This document shows, piece after piece, positions 8,744 to 15,900 of a DNA stretch of 21,800 bases. The notes beneath the pieces were generated by a model, which saw only the letters and a list, made by a program, of their open reading frames with translations, made no database searches and had not been told where the DNA came from. Made by a program: the position numbers and the translations under genes. The stretch comes from a virus, in the IMG/VR virus record IMGVR_UViG_3300030389_001340, positions 1-21,800 of that record, one strand, 5' to 3'. The first letter of the stretch is position 1; every line of letters begins with the position of its first letter.

Positions 8744-8833
8744 CTTATTCTCCTATTAAGTGCTTTAACAATCTTTCAAGGTAGCTGCTGTACATGCAGG
8801 GCTTGTCTTGTAAAGGTCGCCTTTCGGTTAAAT
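8744..8833 (-). other. 90-base spacer with small inverted repeats before the scaffold gene
   Basis: This is the largest gap in the late operon apart from the control region. It holds a perfect 12-base palindrome GTTAAATTTAAC (8827-8838, overlapping the upstream stop), a small hairpin AAAGG-CGA-CCTTT on the minus strand, and a weaker imperfect stem around TGCATGTACAGCA. No T-run follows, so it is not a standard terminator. It may be a processing or stability element at the head-assembly junction, or only a neutral spacer. Confidence 0.35.
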
Positions 8834-9613
8834 TTAACTACGGATATTTGGAGGTCCTAACATACTTTCTGTTATGAGGTTTTCTTCCTCTTCTCTTGCT
8901 AACAGTGGATTCACTGTAGAAACAGTTTCTGGTCGATTAATATTAAAAGTCATTTCAACTTCTTTTTTTCTCATATCAGACATGTTATCATCATCCATTG
9001 CTGAATGAGGACCACCATGTTCCATAGCTTTTCTATCTTCCCCAGCATCAAAAGCAGCTTCAGCATCCTTCATCATTTTGAGAAGGTTGTCTGAACCAAT
9101 CTGCTTTACTGATTTTGCTGTAAAGACAAATTCTCCATCCGATAACCTTGCAGGTATCGAATCAGAGGTCCCAGTGCCGGGTCCTTCGACTTCTCCGGCT
9201 CCAGTAAACTCCGAAGCTTTTTCCACTACTTTGTCGAATATCATACTCAACTCAGGATTAGCTTCTAGTTGTTCCATTAACATAGACTCTTCTTTGTCGG
9301 ATAGAGCTTCATCTATCACAAAGTCTACAAATTGTTGTTCCATTTGTTCATCAGGTATCATCTTATCTTCTTCAGACATCATCTTAGCTTCTTCACCATC
9401 AGCATACATAGCTTTCATTTTATCTTCTTCTTCTTTCATCAACTTTACCATGTCACCATCTGCTTTAGGTTCTCTCATTTCTTTTTTATCTTTAGCAGCT
9501 TCTTTCATAGGTTCTTCTTTATCACCATCACCATCTAAATCTAAAAAGTCTGGTTTTGAAACTTCATCACCATTTCTATATGAATATCTATCTTTATCTT
9601 TTTTTAGTATCAT
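8834..9613 (-). CDS. Acidic virion-associated protein with SDSIPARLSDGEFV motif
   Basis: The 259-residue protein begins with a basic stretch and DFLDLDGDGDKEEPMKEA (about 22-39, a Ca-loop-like Asp/Gly run), then a long Met/Glu/Lys/Asp-rich low-complexity helix region to about residue 90. GPGTGTSDSIPARLSDGEFV (144-163) is a motif that I know from phage tape-measure and other internal virion proteins, especially in marine phages. The remainder is charged. The start overlaps the stop of the 77-residue gene (ATGA) and has its own site (AAAGGAAG). It lies between portal and scaffold, so a portal-associated or injected head protein is the best guess. Confidence 0.65.
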   Translation of the reverse strand: MILKKDKDRYSYRNGDEVSKPDFLDLDGDGDKEEPMKEAAKDKKEMREPKADGDMVKLMKEEEDKMKAMYADGEEAKMMSEEDKMIPDEQMEQQFVDFVIDEALSDKEESMLMEQLEANPELSMIFDKVVEKASEFTGAGEVEGPGTGTSDSIPARLSDGEFVFTAKSVKQIGSDNLLKMMKDAEAAFDAGEDRKAMEHGGPHSAMDDDNMSDMRKKEVEMTFNINRPETVSTVNPLLAREEEENLITESMLGPPNIRS

Positions 9614-9843
9614 TTTTCTTCCTTTCTATTCAGGGCTTCCTGTATCTGTCCCTTGAGCTGCTCCAACTGTACCACTAAACGCATCTTCCCCTGCAACCGG
9701 TACATTTCCGATTCCGATGTTGCCACCACCAGTGCCTGTAGGTCCAAGCTCTTGAGGTTGTTGAGGTGTTCCAGTAATGCCTCCCATAGGTCCTTGTTGT
9801 TCACCAGTGGGTTCAGTTTCTTCGCCAATTTCTTGTCTAGCAT
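9610..9843 (-). CDS. 77-residue helical protein encoded inside the portal 3' end, in the +1 frame
   Basis: The ORF (MLDKKLAKKLNPLVNNKDLW, then ALLEHLNNLKSLDL and QGKMRLVVQLEQLKGQIQ) overlaps the last 218 bases of the portal gene on the same strand in another frame. It is very likely real: TAGGA lies 7 bases before its ATG, it ends in an exact ATGA overlap with the next gene, and its sequence is an ordinary well-mixed helical protein rather than low-complexity shadow. It resembles short accessory proteins that I recall near portal or tail genes of other podoviruses, with the LVxATSExEMxRLQGK pattern. It is probably a small helical virion or assembly factor; function is unproven. Confidence 0.78.
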   Translation of the reverse strand: MLDKKLAKKLNPLVNNKDLWEALLEHLNNLKSLDLQALVVATSESEMYRLQGKMRLVVQLEQLKGQIQEALNRKEEK

Positions 9844-11863
9844 TTTGCATTCCTATTATTTGTGCCATTATAGCTGCTTCTTCAGGGTCATTTAAAATCT
9901 CATCAGGGTCTAAATCTAAGCTATAAGCAAGTTCACTGACCAATTTAGAAATCTTAACAAATGGTGCAATAGTTGGATTTTGTGCAGTTTGTAAGAACAT
10001 TGTCAGTCTTTGACTTCTAACTTCTTTCTGCATCAAGCTATTGGTTCCTGTTGCCTTAACTTCTAAATCACCTTGTATATCTAAGCTACCTTCAAAGAAC
10101 TGCATATTCCATGCGAAATATGATTCTCCTAAAGGTTTTAACAAAAAGTCGTCAAGATTCTTAACAACTGTTTTGATATTTAAACTTGCTGCTCCAAGTA
10201 ACATTGACATACCAGAGGCAGTTCTTGTCATACTTTGAACTCCTGTCTGACCATGTGAATAACTTGGTATGCCAGTTTGTTCATCAGCAAGTTGTCTAAA
10301 CCTATCAAACATCATCATGTTTTCAGGTGCAGTGTTAGGAAACTTTAATCCATATATAGATTGTCCCGGCATTCCAGCTTGTCTTCTGAAAATTTTACCC
10401 GGAAAGATTTCCATTGATTGTCCACCTACTAATGCTGATTCATCAACATCAAATACCAAAGAACCTGATAATGCTAAGTTATCAATAGCCATTCTAGCAT
10501 GACCATTCATAATTTGTTGAGAATCGTTCATATTCTCAGCAACTCCTATACCAAAGAAATTATATGGATTTCTTTCGTAAGGAAAAGCATGATAAGGTAT
10601 TCTATATGGTGTAAACGGATTTATTACTGCTCTTAGTAACTTATCACCACAAATCCATGCGTTAATTTGCACTTCATCAAGCTCATCAATTTCGTCTGCT
10701 AATTCTATACCTACTTCTTCGGCATACTTAGCATCCATAATCCCCCAATATTCTAAGACTTCAAAAGCATTACCATAAGCATCTTCAGTATCATAATCTT
10801 CTTTTAACTGACTTTCAAAGTCTTTTTCAATATAGTTAGGTCCATTTTGAATCGCTTCTCTAATAGCTTCTTTATCAAAATAAGGCATATTTTTTAATGC
10901 TCTAAGTTGTGAAGTATTTAGTTTGTGTCTATGTATTACATACTCACATTCTTCGATATTTGTTGCTCCGGGTTCTGGGTAAAAATCCCAACAGCTTACA
11001 AATTCAATTCTTGGAACTCTAACTTGCACAGGTGAATATTGTCTTTCACCCATTTCATTCATTTGCCAATTATTAAGAGTTTTGTTAAAATTAAAAGGAC
11101 CCTTAATAATTCCTGTTCCTAATAGTGCTGCCTCAAGTAACGCACTTCTCATTTCTGAAGAACCATTTGATTCTTCTATTTGGTCATGGATAAGTTTTTC
11201 CATTCTTCTCGCAGCTTTTTGTGCTGGAGACATTTCAGGTGTTTGTGGATTAGGAACTAAACCTTCTTGTAATATTCCTAAATTTTCTGCTCGTTGTTCT
11301 AATGATAACTCATTTTCTTCAAACATCCCATCGCCAAAAGTAGCTCCGGGCTTTAAAACTTTACCATCACCTTCGTAACCGACATCAAAAGGTCCACCTA
11401 TCTGATTACCAATATTATCTGGCTCTATTTCCATAGGCTCAGACATTTCTATTCCGGGTTGAGGATTTTGAGAATCTAAATATACATTATCAAATTCACC
11501 TTCAGATATTTTAGTTTCACTAATACCTATCGGAAATTTACCAGTACCAAATAAAACATCTACTAACTGACCAAATGCAGCTAATACTTTTGTCTTTGTA
11601 ACTTTTACAAAAACTCTAGATTTTTCTGACTCTCTAAATTTAACTCTTTTACCATAAAGACCTCTATAGTTTTCGTAAGCCTCAAGCCATCTTGTTTCAT
11701 CAGAATCTCTTGCATCTTCTGCTAAACCAAAACGACTTTGTACTAAACCAACTAAATTAATTTTTTGGTCTGGTATAAGATTTAAATTTTTTCCAGCTTC
11801 ACCTTCAACATTTTCGTATATGTTGTCTGCGTTTAAAAAAGAATTTTCTGTTTCGTCTGCCAT
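9626..11863 (-). CDS. Portal protein
   Basis: This 745-residue protein directly follows the large terminase gene (3-base gap), where portal genes of podoviruses lie. Length matches P22-type portals (about 725). RDSDETRWLEAYENYRGLYG near residues 52-71 and RVFVKVTKTKVLAAFGQLVD near 83-102 have the helical, Trp/Tyr-rich character of the portal N-terminal region, and NPYNFFGIGVAENMNDSQQI at about 432-451 matches the central portal core known from this family. It would form the dodecameric DNA channel and the terminase dock. The last about 73 residues (GITGTPQQPQELGPTGTGGG and similar) are Gly/Pro/Thr/Gln-rich and appear disordered; that segment is also read in a second frame as a separate gene. 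Confidence 0.88.
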   Translation of the reverse strand: MADETENSFLNADNIYENVEGEAGKNLNLIPDQKINLVGLVQSRFGLAEDARDSDETRWLEAYENYRGLYGKRVKFRESEKSRVFVKVTKTKVLAAFGQLVDVLFGTGKFPIGISETKISEGEFDNVYLDSQNPQPGIEMSEPMEIEPDNIGNQIGGPFDVGYEGDGKVLKPGATFGDGMFEENELSLEQRAENLGILQEGLVPNPQTPEMSPAQKAARRMEKLIHDQIEESNGSSEMRSALLEAALLGTGIIKGPFNFNKTLNNWQMNEMGERQYSPVQVRVPRIEFVSCWDFYPEPGATNIEECEYVIHRHKLNTSQLRALKNMPYFDKEAIREAIQNGPNYIEKDFESQLKEDYDTEDAYGNAFEVLEYWGIMDAKYAEEVGIELADEIDELDEVQINAWICGDKLLRAVINPFTPYRIPYHAFPYERNPYNFFGIGVAENMNDSQQIMNGHARMAIDNLALSGSLVFDVDESALVGGQSMEIFPGKIFRRQAGMPGQSIYGLKFPNTAPENMMMFDRFRQLADEQTGIPSYSHGQTGVQSMTRTASGMSMLLGAASLNIKTVVKNLDDFLLKPLGESYFAWNMQFFEGSLDIQGDLEVKATGTNSLMQKEVRSQRLTMFLQTAQNPTIAPFVKISKLVSELAYSLDLDPDEILNDPEEAAIMAQIIGMQNARQEIGEETEPTGEQQGPMGGITGTPQQPQELGPTGTGGGNIGIGNVPVAGEDAFSGTVGAAQGTDTGSPE

Positions 11864-11866
11864 ATA

Positions 11867-13462
11867 TTAATATCCAAAAGTCGAATCTGCTGGATTAAAA
11901 TACGATTGTTCTTTTAATCTTTTTAATTCATCGTAAGTAGACTGCACTCTTGGTCTGCTCATTATCATATATCGTAATGCATCATAAGCATGGTCTGAGG
12001 CATGGGTATCTACATCTTCAGAATTATTTTTAGACAATGGAATACTTTGCAATTCTCTAATTAAATTCTTACAAGTATTAAAAATTTGTAATCTAGGTCT
12101 GCCACTAGGTTGCACTTTTAAATACTCATGTATTTGTATTTTTCCTTGTACTCTATTTTTATCTGCTCTTCTGAGTTTATGACCCATTTTTTGCAGAGTT
12201 TCTCCAACAGTAGGACCGGTTGTTCCTGTTCTTGCCCAAGCTGCAGTATCAAGTACCCCTGAAACTGAAACTGGGTCTTCTAGTTCCATACTAGATATTA
12301 TACTACCTAATTCTTCTCCTGTCAAGCCTTTTTGATATAATTCTCGATAAATTATCAAAGTTCCATCATTTATATCAACTGCACCCCATAAACAACAGCT
12401 CTCTGAAGCATAACCATAGTCTATTCCTTTTACTCTTTGCCAATGCACAGGTATCTCAAAAGGAGCCACTACATGATTTTCTACTTCAAATTCTGCAAAT
12501 GCTGCACCTTCTGCAATATCCCAATTACCTTCAAGTAATTGTCTTCTTTGTGTTGGAGGCAAAGATTGTAACATTTTTTCATATACACCATCTTCAGCAA
12601 GATATGGGTTATCAACTAATTTAGCAGGAATAAATTTTCTTGATAGACCATCTGCTCCCACAAAAGATGTATTATTTTCAGAAGGGTCTACATATCTTTT
12701 TTTAACCCAACTAGCACCTACACCTCCGGGATTAGCTGTGCATCTTAAATATGTTTTAATACTTTTATCTGTTGTTCTTAAACGAGATGCTAAATAATTC
12801 CAACCAAACTCTGTAGGTAAATGTGTTATCTCATCAAAACCTATCCAAGAATATGCTTGTCCTTGGTATCTATAAACATCTGCATCTTTTTCTAAGAAAC
12901 CAAATTCAATTTTAGCTCCTGATGGAAAGTTCCAAACTTTCTCAACTTCTCTAAATTTAGCACCGGGAAATGCTTGTGGATATAATTCTCTAGACTTATC
13001 AATAAGTTCTCTAAGTTCAGGCATAGACCTTCTAAGAATTAAAGCTCTATGTGCTTTCTTATGGCAGTATCTTAGAGGGTCTACTAACATAGCATAGGAT
13101 TTACCACCACCAGCAGCACCACCATATAAAACATCTTTTTCATCTGCAGCTAAAAAATCAGTTTGTGGTCCTTCGTTGGGTTGAAACAATACTGTATCTG
13201 AACTTATGGCATCAGCTACTGATTGTGGCAAATCTTTTAATTTATCTTCTGATATAACTTGATTATCTGAAGTATTGTCAAGTTTAGACAAAACTTCTTT
13301 AGATTTTTTTAAGGAATTTTTTTTGTTGTTTAAAGTTGTTTCCAACTTTTTAATTTGAGCTTCTTTGGTTTTTAAAGTTCGTTTAACTTTAGTTTTTTGA
13401 GCTTTTGCTTTTTTTACATCACTAAGAACTTCATCTAGTGTTGGTCTGCCTCTCTTTGCCAT
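11867..13462 (-). CDS. terL: Terminase large subunit (ATPase and nuclease)
   Basis: This 531-residue protein is the DNA-packaging motor. The Walker A loop is GGAAGGGKS at residues 114-122, Walker B is WIGFDE at 206-211, and a coupling motif TANPGG lies at 242-247. The nuclease (RNase H-fold) half shows GIDYG with D348, LDTAAW with D405 and HASDHAYDALRY with D490, the usual three acidic metal ligands. It would translocate DNA through the portal and cut it. Unusual is an N-terminal extension of about 80 residues before the ATPase core, very Lys-rich and predicted coiled coil (KRTLKTKEAQIKKLETTLNN). The first 32 bases overlap the preceding gene. Confidence 0.96.
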   Translation of the reverse strand: MAKRGRPTLDEVLSDVKKAKAQKTKVKRTLKTKEAQIKKLETTLNNKKNSLKKSKEVLSKLDNTSDNQVISEDKLKDLPQSVADAISSDTVLFQPNEGPQTDFLAADEKDVLYGGAAGGGKSYAMLVDPLRYCHKKAHRALILRRSMPELRELIDKSRELYPQAFPGAKFREVEKVWNFPSGAKIEFGFLEKDADVYRYQGQAYSWIGFDEITHLPTEFGWNYLASRLRTTDKSIKTYLRCTANPGGVGASWVKKRYVDPSENNTSFVGADGLSRKFIPAKLVDNPYLAEDGVYEKMLQSLPPTQRRQLLEGNWDIAEGAAFAEFEVENHVVAPFEIPVHWQRVKGIDYGYASESCCLWGAVDINDGTLIIYRELYQKGLTGEELGSIISSMELEDPVSVSGVLDTAAWARTGTTGPTVGETLQKMGHKLRRADKNRVQGKIQIHEYLKVQPSGRPRLQIFNTCKNLIRELQSIPLSKNNSEDVDTHASDHAYDALRYMIMSRPRVQSTYDELKRLKEQSYFNPADSTFGY

Positions 13463-13700
13463 ATTTTTTATCCATGTGTTTTTTAAGTCCGGCTTTTGAT
13501 AATGTTCGACCTACTTTGTAGTCTAGCCAATCTGATGCTGTTTGTAAACTTATCTCTTGTTTGTTTAACATGTCTTCAATAACTTCTAATGCTTCTAGTT
13601 GTTCTGGTACAGGTTTTAAATGTCCAACTACATTTGACTCCTCATAACCAAAAGGTATAGTTGATGAGGTTCTTCTTATATAACCATCAGGCAATAACAT
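13431..13700 (-). CDS. 89-residue helical protein upstream of terL, HTH-like
   Basis: The protein begins MLLPDGYIRRTSSTIPFGYE; the centre (VPEQLEALEVIEDMLNKQEI) is helical, and SLQTASDWLDYKVGRTLSKA with GLKKHMDKKYG at about residues 51-80 resembles a recombinase-type helix-turn-helix (helix, W-L-x-x-x-x-G-R, S-x-x-G-L-K-K). I recall similar elements next to, or fused to, the large terminase in marine phages. It overlaps terL by 32 bases and its ATG overlaps the upstream stop (TAATG). A DNA-recognition helper for packaging is a reasonable guess; no biochemical role is known to me. Confidence 0.75.
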   Translation of the reverse strand: MLLPDGYIRRTSSTIPFGYEESNVVGHLKPVPEQLEALEVIEDMLNKQEISLQTASDWLDYKVGRTLSKAGLKKHMDKKYGKERQTNTR

Positions 13701-13963
13701 TATTTTGTCCTACGATACTTTCTTACTTTTTTAGCTATTTTTTTAGGTTGTTTAGAAAACTGTTTACCTTTTTTAGTATCTTTTCTTTTTTTACGACTTG
13801 TTGCAGCATATTCAGCTGCTGTTAAAGACTTAATAGCTTTTTCAGGTAAATATCTTTCTCCAGTTTTAGCAGAAGGTTTGCCTGACTTAGTTCGCCATTT
13901 TTGATTACCCCATTCTACTAAACTCTTTTGAGACTTTTTTAAATTTCTAGTTTTTCTTGCCAT
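13700..13963 (-). CDS. 87-residue highly basic protein
   Basis: MARKTRNLKKSQKSLVEWGN, then QKWRTKSGKPSAKTGERYLP and EKAIKSLTAAEYAATSRKK; the C-terminal third is almost all Lys and Arg (GKQFSKQPKKIAKKVRKYRR). By my count 32 of 87 residues are Lys or Arg against five acidic ones. I recall near-identical short proteins in marine phage genomes, catalogued as a domain of unknown function. The charge, size and late-operon position suggest DNA binding inside the head or at the packaging complex, but this is inference. The TAA overlaps the next ATG. Confidence 0.82.
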   Translation of the reverse strand: MARKTRNLKKSQKSLVEWGNQKWRTKSGKPSAKTGERYLPEKAIKSLTAAEYAATSRKKRKDTKKGKQFSKQPKKIAKKVRKYRRTK

Positions 13964-13964
13964 A

Positions 13965-14156
13965 TTAAATTTTCCAAAAAAATGAAGACATTACAAACAA
14001 CCATGATACAACTTGCATAATAGTTGCTAACAAAATTACCTTAAACTGTATATCTGCTTGAGGTTTAAGCTCTTGTTCAAACCACTCTTGACACTCTTCA
14101 GGAGTTGCATCTCTTGTAACTTGTAAGTGTAATTCAAGTTGTTGTTCATACTTCAC
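13965..14156 (-). CDS. 63-residue protein with one C-terminal membrane helix
   Basis: The N-terminal half (MKYEQQLELHLQVTRDATPE, then ECQEWFEQELKPQADIQFKV) is acidic and soluble; residues about 40-62 (ILLATIMQVVSWLFVMSSFF) are a clear membrane segment with W-K-I at the end. It is the only obvious membrane protein among the basic micro-genes here. The ATG overlaps the stop of the upstream gene (ATGA). A tail-anchored protein with its main domain in the cytoplasm is expected. A holin-like or membrane-tethering role is possible; nothing identifies it. Confidence 0.75.
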   Translation of the reverse strand: MKYEQQLELHLQVTRDATPEECQEWFEQELKPQADIQFKVILLATIMQVVSWLFVMSSFFWKI

Positions 14157-14437
14157 TTTGTTTTTTTATGTTTTTTTCTAATAGCTTCTTTGCCTTTCTT
14201 AGCTATTCTTGCTTGTTCGTTTTTACCTGCAACCTTGGCTCGTTGTTCTAAGACAGTAAGTATTTGTATTTTACGAGCATAAGGTTTTTTTATTCTTTTA
14301 ACTTTAGCAACAGTTGCTCTAGCATCTGCTGGGGTTGCAAACTTTATACTAACTGTATCTTTAGGATTTTCGTCAGTATATAACCTACGACCACTACCTT
14401 TTGGTTTTTTTCCTGTTCCTTTTTTTGGGTCTGGCAT
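14153..14437 (-). CDS. 94-residue highly basic protein
   Basis: The protein reads MPDPKKGTGKKPKGSGRRLY, then TDENPKDTVSIKFATPADAR and ATVAKVKRIKKPYARKIQIL, ending in a Lys-rich tail (KKGKEAIRKKHKKTK). By my count about 30 of 94 residues are Lys or Arg against eight acidic ones. The central segment (DTVSIKFATPADARATVAKV) looks folded, while both ends look disordered. The start is used inside the 44-residue gene upstream in another frame, with AAAGGAT about 9 bases before the ATG. A nucleic-acid-binding role is inferred from charge only. Confidence 0.72.
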   Translation of the reverse strand: MPDPKKGTGKKPKGSGRRLYTDENPKDTVSIKFATPADARATVAKVKRIKKPYARKIQILTVLEQRAKVAGKNEQARIAKKGKEAIRKKHKKTK

Positions 14438-14528
14438 ATGGTGCTATCCTTTTTCCTGCTTTGTTATACTTTCCTGATTTCTTTTTTGCTATCGCAATAG
14501 CTGCTCTTTGAGCTGCACTACGAGACAT
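14394..14528 (-). CDS. 44-residue basic protein, overlapping its neighbour
   Basis: This short ORF reads MSRSAAQRAAIAIAKKKSGK, then YNKAGKRIAPYARPKKRNRK and KTKR. Three facts support it: GGAGG lies 9 bases before the ATG, the ATG overlaps the upstream TAA (TAATG), and the start MSRSAAQRAAIAIAKKK is a pattern that I associate with small marine phage proteins. It shares its last 44 bases with the start of the 94-residue gene in another frame, an overlap much longer than at other junctions here. It is another strongly basic peptide of unknown role. Confidence 0.62.
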   Translation of the reverse strand: MSRSAAQRAAIAIAKKKSGKYNKAGKRIAPYARPKKRNRKKTKR

Positions 14529-14722
14529 TATTTATAGCCTCCACCTTTAGCTTTATATTCTTTGGCTAAAAGCTGGGCTTTTCGAGCTGACCACTGACCG
14601 GGTTTACCACCTTTAGAACCGGCTTTAATCCTCTGGAAAAGCCTCTTACGCATAGTCGGCTTGGTATAATTACCAGCTTCATTAACACGAGACTTACTTT
14701 TTTTCTTTGCTTTTCTGGGCAT
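14528..14722 (-). CDS. 64-residue basic protein with GKPGQWSARKAQL motif (DUF5872-like)
   Basis: MPRKAKKKSKSRVNEAGNYT is followed by KPTMRKRLFQRIKAGSKGGK and PGQWSARKAQLLAKEYKAKG. The GGKPGQWSARKAQLLxxEYKxxGGGY element is one that I remember from a domain of unknown function (DUF5872, by memory) found in phages and in some large algal viruses. The shared element across such different viruses suggests a virus-specific role, perhaps in DNA condensation, but none is established. Its start lies inside the preceding gene by 29 bases. Confidence 0.8.
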   Translation of the reverse strand: MPRKAKKKSKSRVNEAGNYTKPTMRKRLFQRIKAGSKGGKPGQWSARKAQLLAKEYKAKGGGYK

Positions 14723-14858
14723 TGTTTACTCCAAATATTTTATCAAAATTATTTCTATATTCTTTTGTGTATACTCCGGGTCTAGCTTTAGAACCTTTAC
14801 CAGCTATAGTACCTGTTTTAAATTTTATTGGGTGTTCTTTACTATTTATTTGAGGCAT
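14694..14858 (-). CDS. 54-residue basic protein
   Basis: I place the start at ATG 14858 (MPQINSKEHPIKFKTGTIAG, then KGSKARPGVYTKEYRNNFDK). An earlier in-frame TTG at 14879 would add seven residues, but it lies inside the upstream gene and lacks a ribosome site at a usable distance, whereas ATG 14858 overlaps the upstream TAA (TAATG), the usual junction here. The protein is basic, with a Gly/Lys-rich N-terminal half and a short C-terminal helix (FDKIFGVNNAQKSKEKK). Function is unknown. Confidence 0.68.
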   Translation of the reverse strand: MPQINSKEHPIKFKTGTIAGKGSKARPGVYTKEYRNNFDKIFGVNNAQKSKEKK

Positions 14859-14986
14859 TATTTTCTTTTTAGTGTCCAAGCCTCGTTTCTAAACTTAGTT
14901 TTCTTTTTATCTGGAACATAGCGACCTTTTGAATCTCTATTTCTAACCCAGATAAAACCCAACCATTGTAATATTTTATCTAACAT
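14858..14986 (-). CDS. 42-residue basic protein
   Basis: This short ORF fills an otherwise unexplained gap: MLDKILQWLGFIWVRNRDSK, then GRYVPDKKKTKFRNEAWTLK and RK. It starts 5 bases after the upstream stop and its TAA overlaps the next ATG. The mix of an amphipathic start (LDKILQWLGFIWV) and a basic Asp-Ser-Lys-Gly-Arg-Tyr-Val turn is protein-like and resembles a short marine phage family that I faintly recall. The hydrophobic start could touch a membrane or a partner protein. Function is unknown. Confidence 0.66.
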   Translation of the reverse strand: MLDKILQWLGFIWVRNRDSKGRYVPDKKKTKFRNEAWTLKRK

Positions 14987-14991
14987 AATAT

Positions 14992-15306
14992 TTACCATTT
15001 AACTTTATCTGCCCACCATGCTGCTGACATCTTGCCTTTGGCAATATTCTTAGCATGTCGAGCTTTAAAAGATTTTCTTTTTGCTTTCATACGAGCCGAC
15101 TCACCTGCTTTAGGCTTACCAGCTGTACCTTCTAAAGTACCAACCTTTTTACCTTGTTGACCAAATCTTATAAGTTTTATCTTATGACCTTCTTGAGCTA
15201 AAACCATATGCGATTTAGTAGGATGTTTAGGAGTTCGTTTAGCTTTATTAACTCCTTTCAATCCATATTTTTTTAGCATTGCTGCTTTTCTATCGGCATG
15301 TGGCAT
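14992..15306 (-). CDS. 104-residue basic protein with SFKARHAKNIAKGKMSAAWW motif
   Basis: The protein opens MPHADRKAAMLKKYGLKGVN, continues with RTPKHPTKSHMVLAQEGHKI and KLIRFGQQGKKVGTLEGTAG, and ends with KRKSFKARHAKNIAKGKMSA and AWWADKVKW. I recall the pattern HPTKSHxVxAxEGxKxKxIRFGxQG plus KSFKARHAKNIAKGKMSAAxWxxKVKW as a family of unknown function shared by marine phages and some eukaryotic algal viruses. The central part is beta-like, the ends helical and basic. It is the best conserved of the micro-genes to my eye. A DNA- or RNA-binding structural role is plausible but unproven. ATG overlaps the upstream TAA. Confidence 0.84.
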   Translation of the reverse strand: MPHADRKAAMLKKYGLKGVNKAKRTPKHPTKSHMVLAQEGHKIKLIRFGQQGKKVGTLEGTAGKPKAGESARMKAKRKSFKARHAKNIAKGKMSAAWWADKVKW

Positions 15307-15488
15307 TAGTGTATAACTTTTTTAGGTTCCTCTTCTTCTACTCTTAATTCGTGTAATTCACCAACCAAAATTAATTCATACTCATAAGCAATCTTTTCAG
15401 CTTCTGCTAACGATTCTGCTCTTATATATGGACCAATAAACTTTTTATTGTCTAGTGGGTCTGTTATTTCAGTTAGGAATATCCTCAT
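15306..15488 (-). CDS. 60-residue small acidic alpha/beta protein
   Basis: MRIFLTEITDPLDNKKFIGP, then YIRAESLAEAEKIAYEYELI and LVGELHELRVEEEEP; a strand-helix-strand pattern with EAEKIAYEYELILVGEL. It is the only acidic gene in the stretch between the terminase subunits. GAGGA lies 8 bases before the ATG, and it overlaps the small terminase 3' end by 20 bases. Similar short proteins with an A-E-A-x-x-I-A helix and L-V-G-E-L strand are common beside phage terminase genes, as I recall. Function is unknown. Confidence 0.78.
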   Translation of the reverse strand: MRIFLTEITDPLDNKKFIGPYIRAESLAEAEKIAYEYELILVGELHELRVEEEEPKKVIH

Positions 15489-15894
15489 TATTTAAATCCT
15501 CATAATCAACATTTATTACTTCTTGTTTTTCAGGCAGAATAAAAATACCCCCTGACGAAGTATGATTAACATTAAGTCGTTCTGTTTTAGTAACACCGAC
15601 TCTATCTAATATATTTTGAGCTGCTTGTAGTTTATTATTAGCTTGTGGCACCGGTCTATTCGATTCCATAACTTCAATTAACTTAAAAGCTGCCCTAGGT
15701 GCAGACCTTGCAAGTACCTCCGAGGCTAAATCTATCACTTCATCTTTAAGACTTTTTAATACTTGTTGATGATTGCCTGAGTAACCTGCTAATTCGGCTG
15801 CTAGTTTAGGGTCGCCTTGTGTTTCCACAAGACAATCTAAGAACTTTTGTTGTTTCTCAGTAAGAGTTTTCTTACGAGGTTCTAAATAACTCAT
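15469..15894 (-). CDS. terS: Terminase small subunit, possibly leaderless
   Basis: The protein of 141 residues starts MSYLEPRKKTLTEKQQKFLD at ATG 15894. DPKLAAELAGYSGNHQQVLK (residues 28-47) is a helix-turn-helix as in small terminase subunits, followed by a helical oligomerisation region (SAPRAAFKLIEVMESNRPVP) and LDRVGVTKTERLNVN with a Gly-Gly-Ile-Phe-Ile-Leu-Pro ending typical of TerS C-termini. It would recognise the packaging site and load TerL. The open frame extends to TTG 15942, but a perfect promoter lies inside that extension, and the expected transcription start is the A of ATG 15894. Other starts are ATG 15900 and ATG 15909; none has a clear ribosome site. Confidence 0.86.
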   Translation of the reverse strand: MSYLEPRKKTLTEKQQKFLDCLVETQGDPKLAAELAGYSGNHQQVLKSLKDEVIDLASEVLARSAPRAAFKLIEVMESNRPVPQANNKLQAAQNILDRVGVTKTERLNVNHTSSGGIFILPEKQEVINVDYEDLNNEDIPN

Positions 15895-15900
15895 AAACAT

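Noticed and set aside
8744-8833. Terminator between the virion-like gene and scaffold
   Set aside because: Only a 5-bp stem with no T-run; kept as a spacer with inverted repeats instead.
9078-9656. 192-codon plus-strand ORF opposite the acidic virion protein
   Set aside because: Ser-rich mirror of Glu/Met/Lys-rich coding sequence; it crosses a gene junction and has no promoter.
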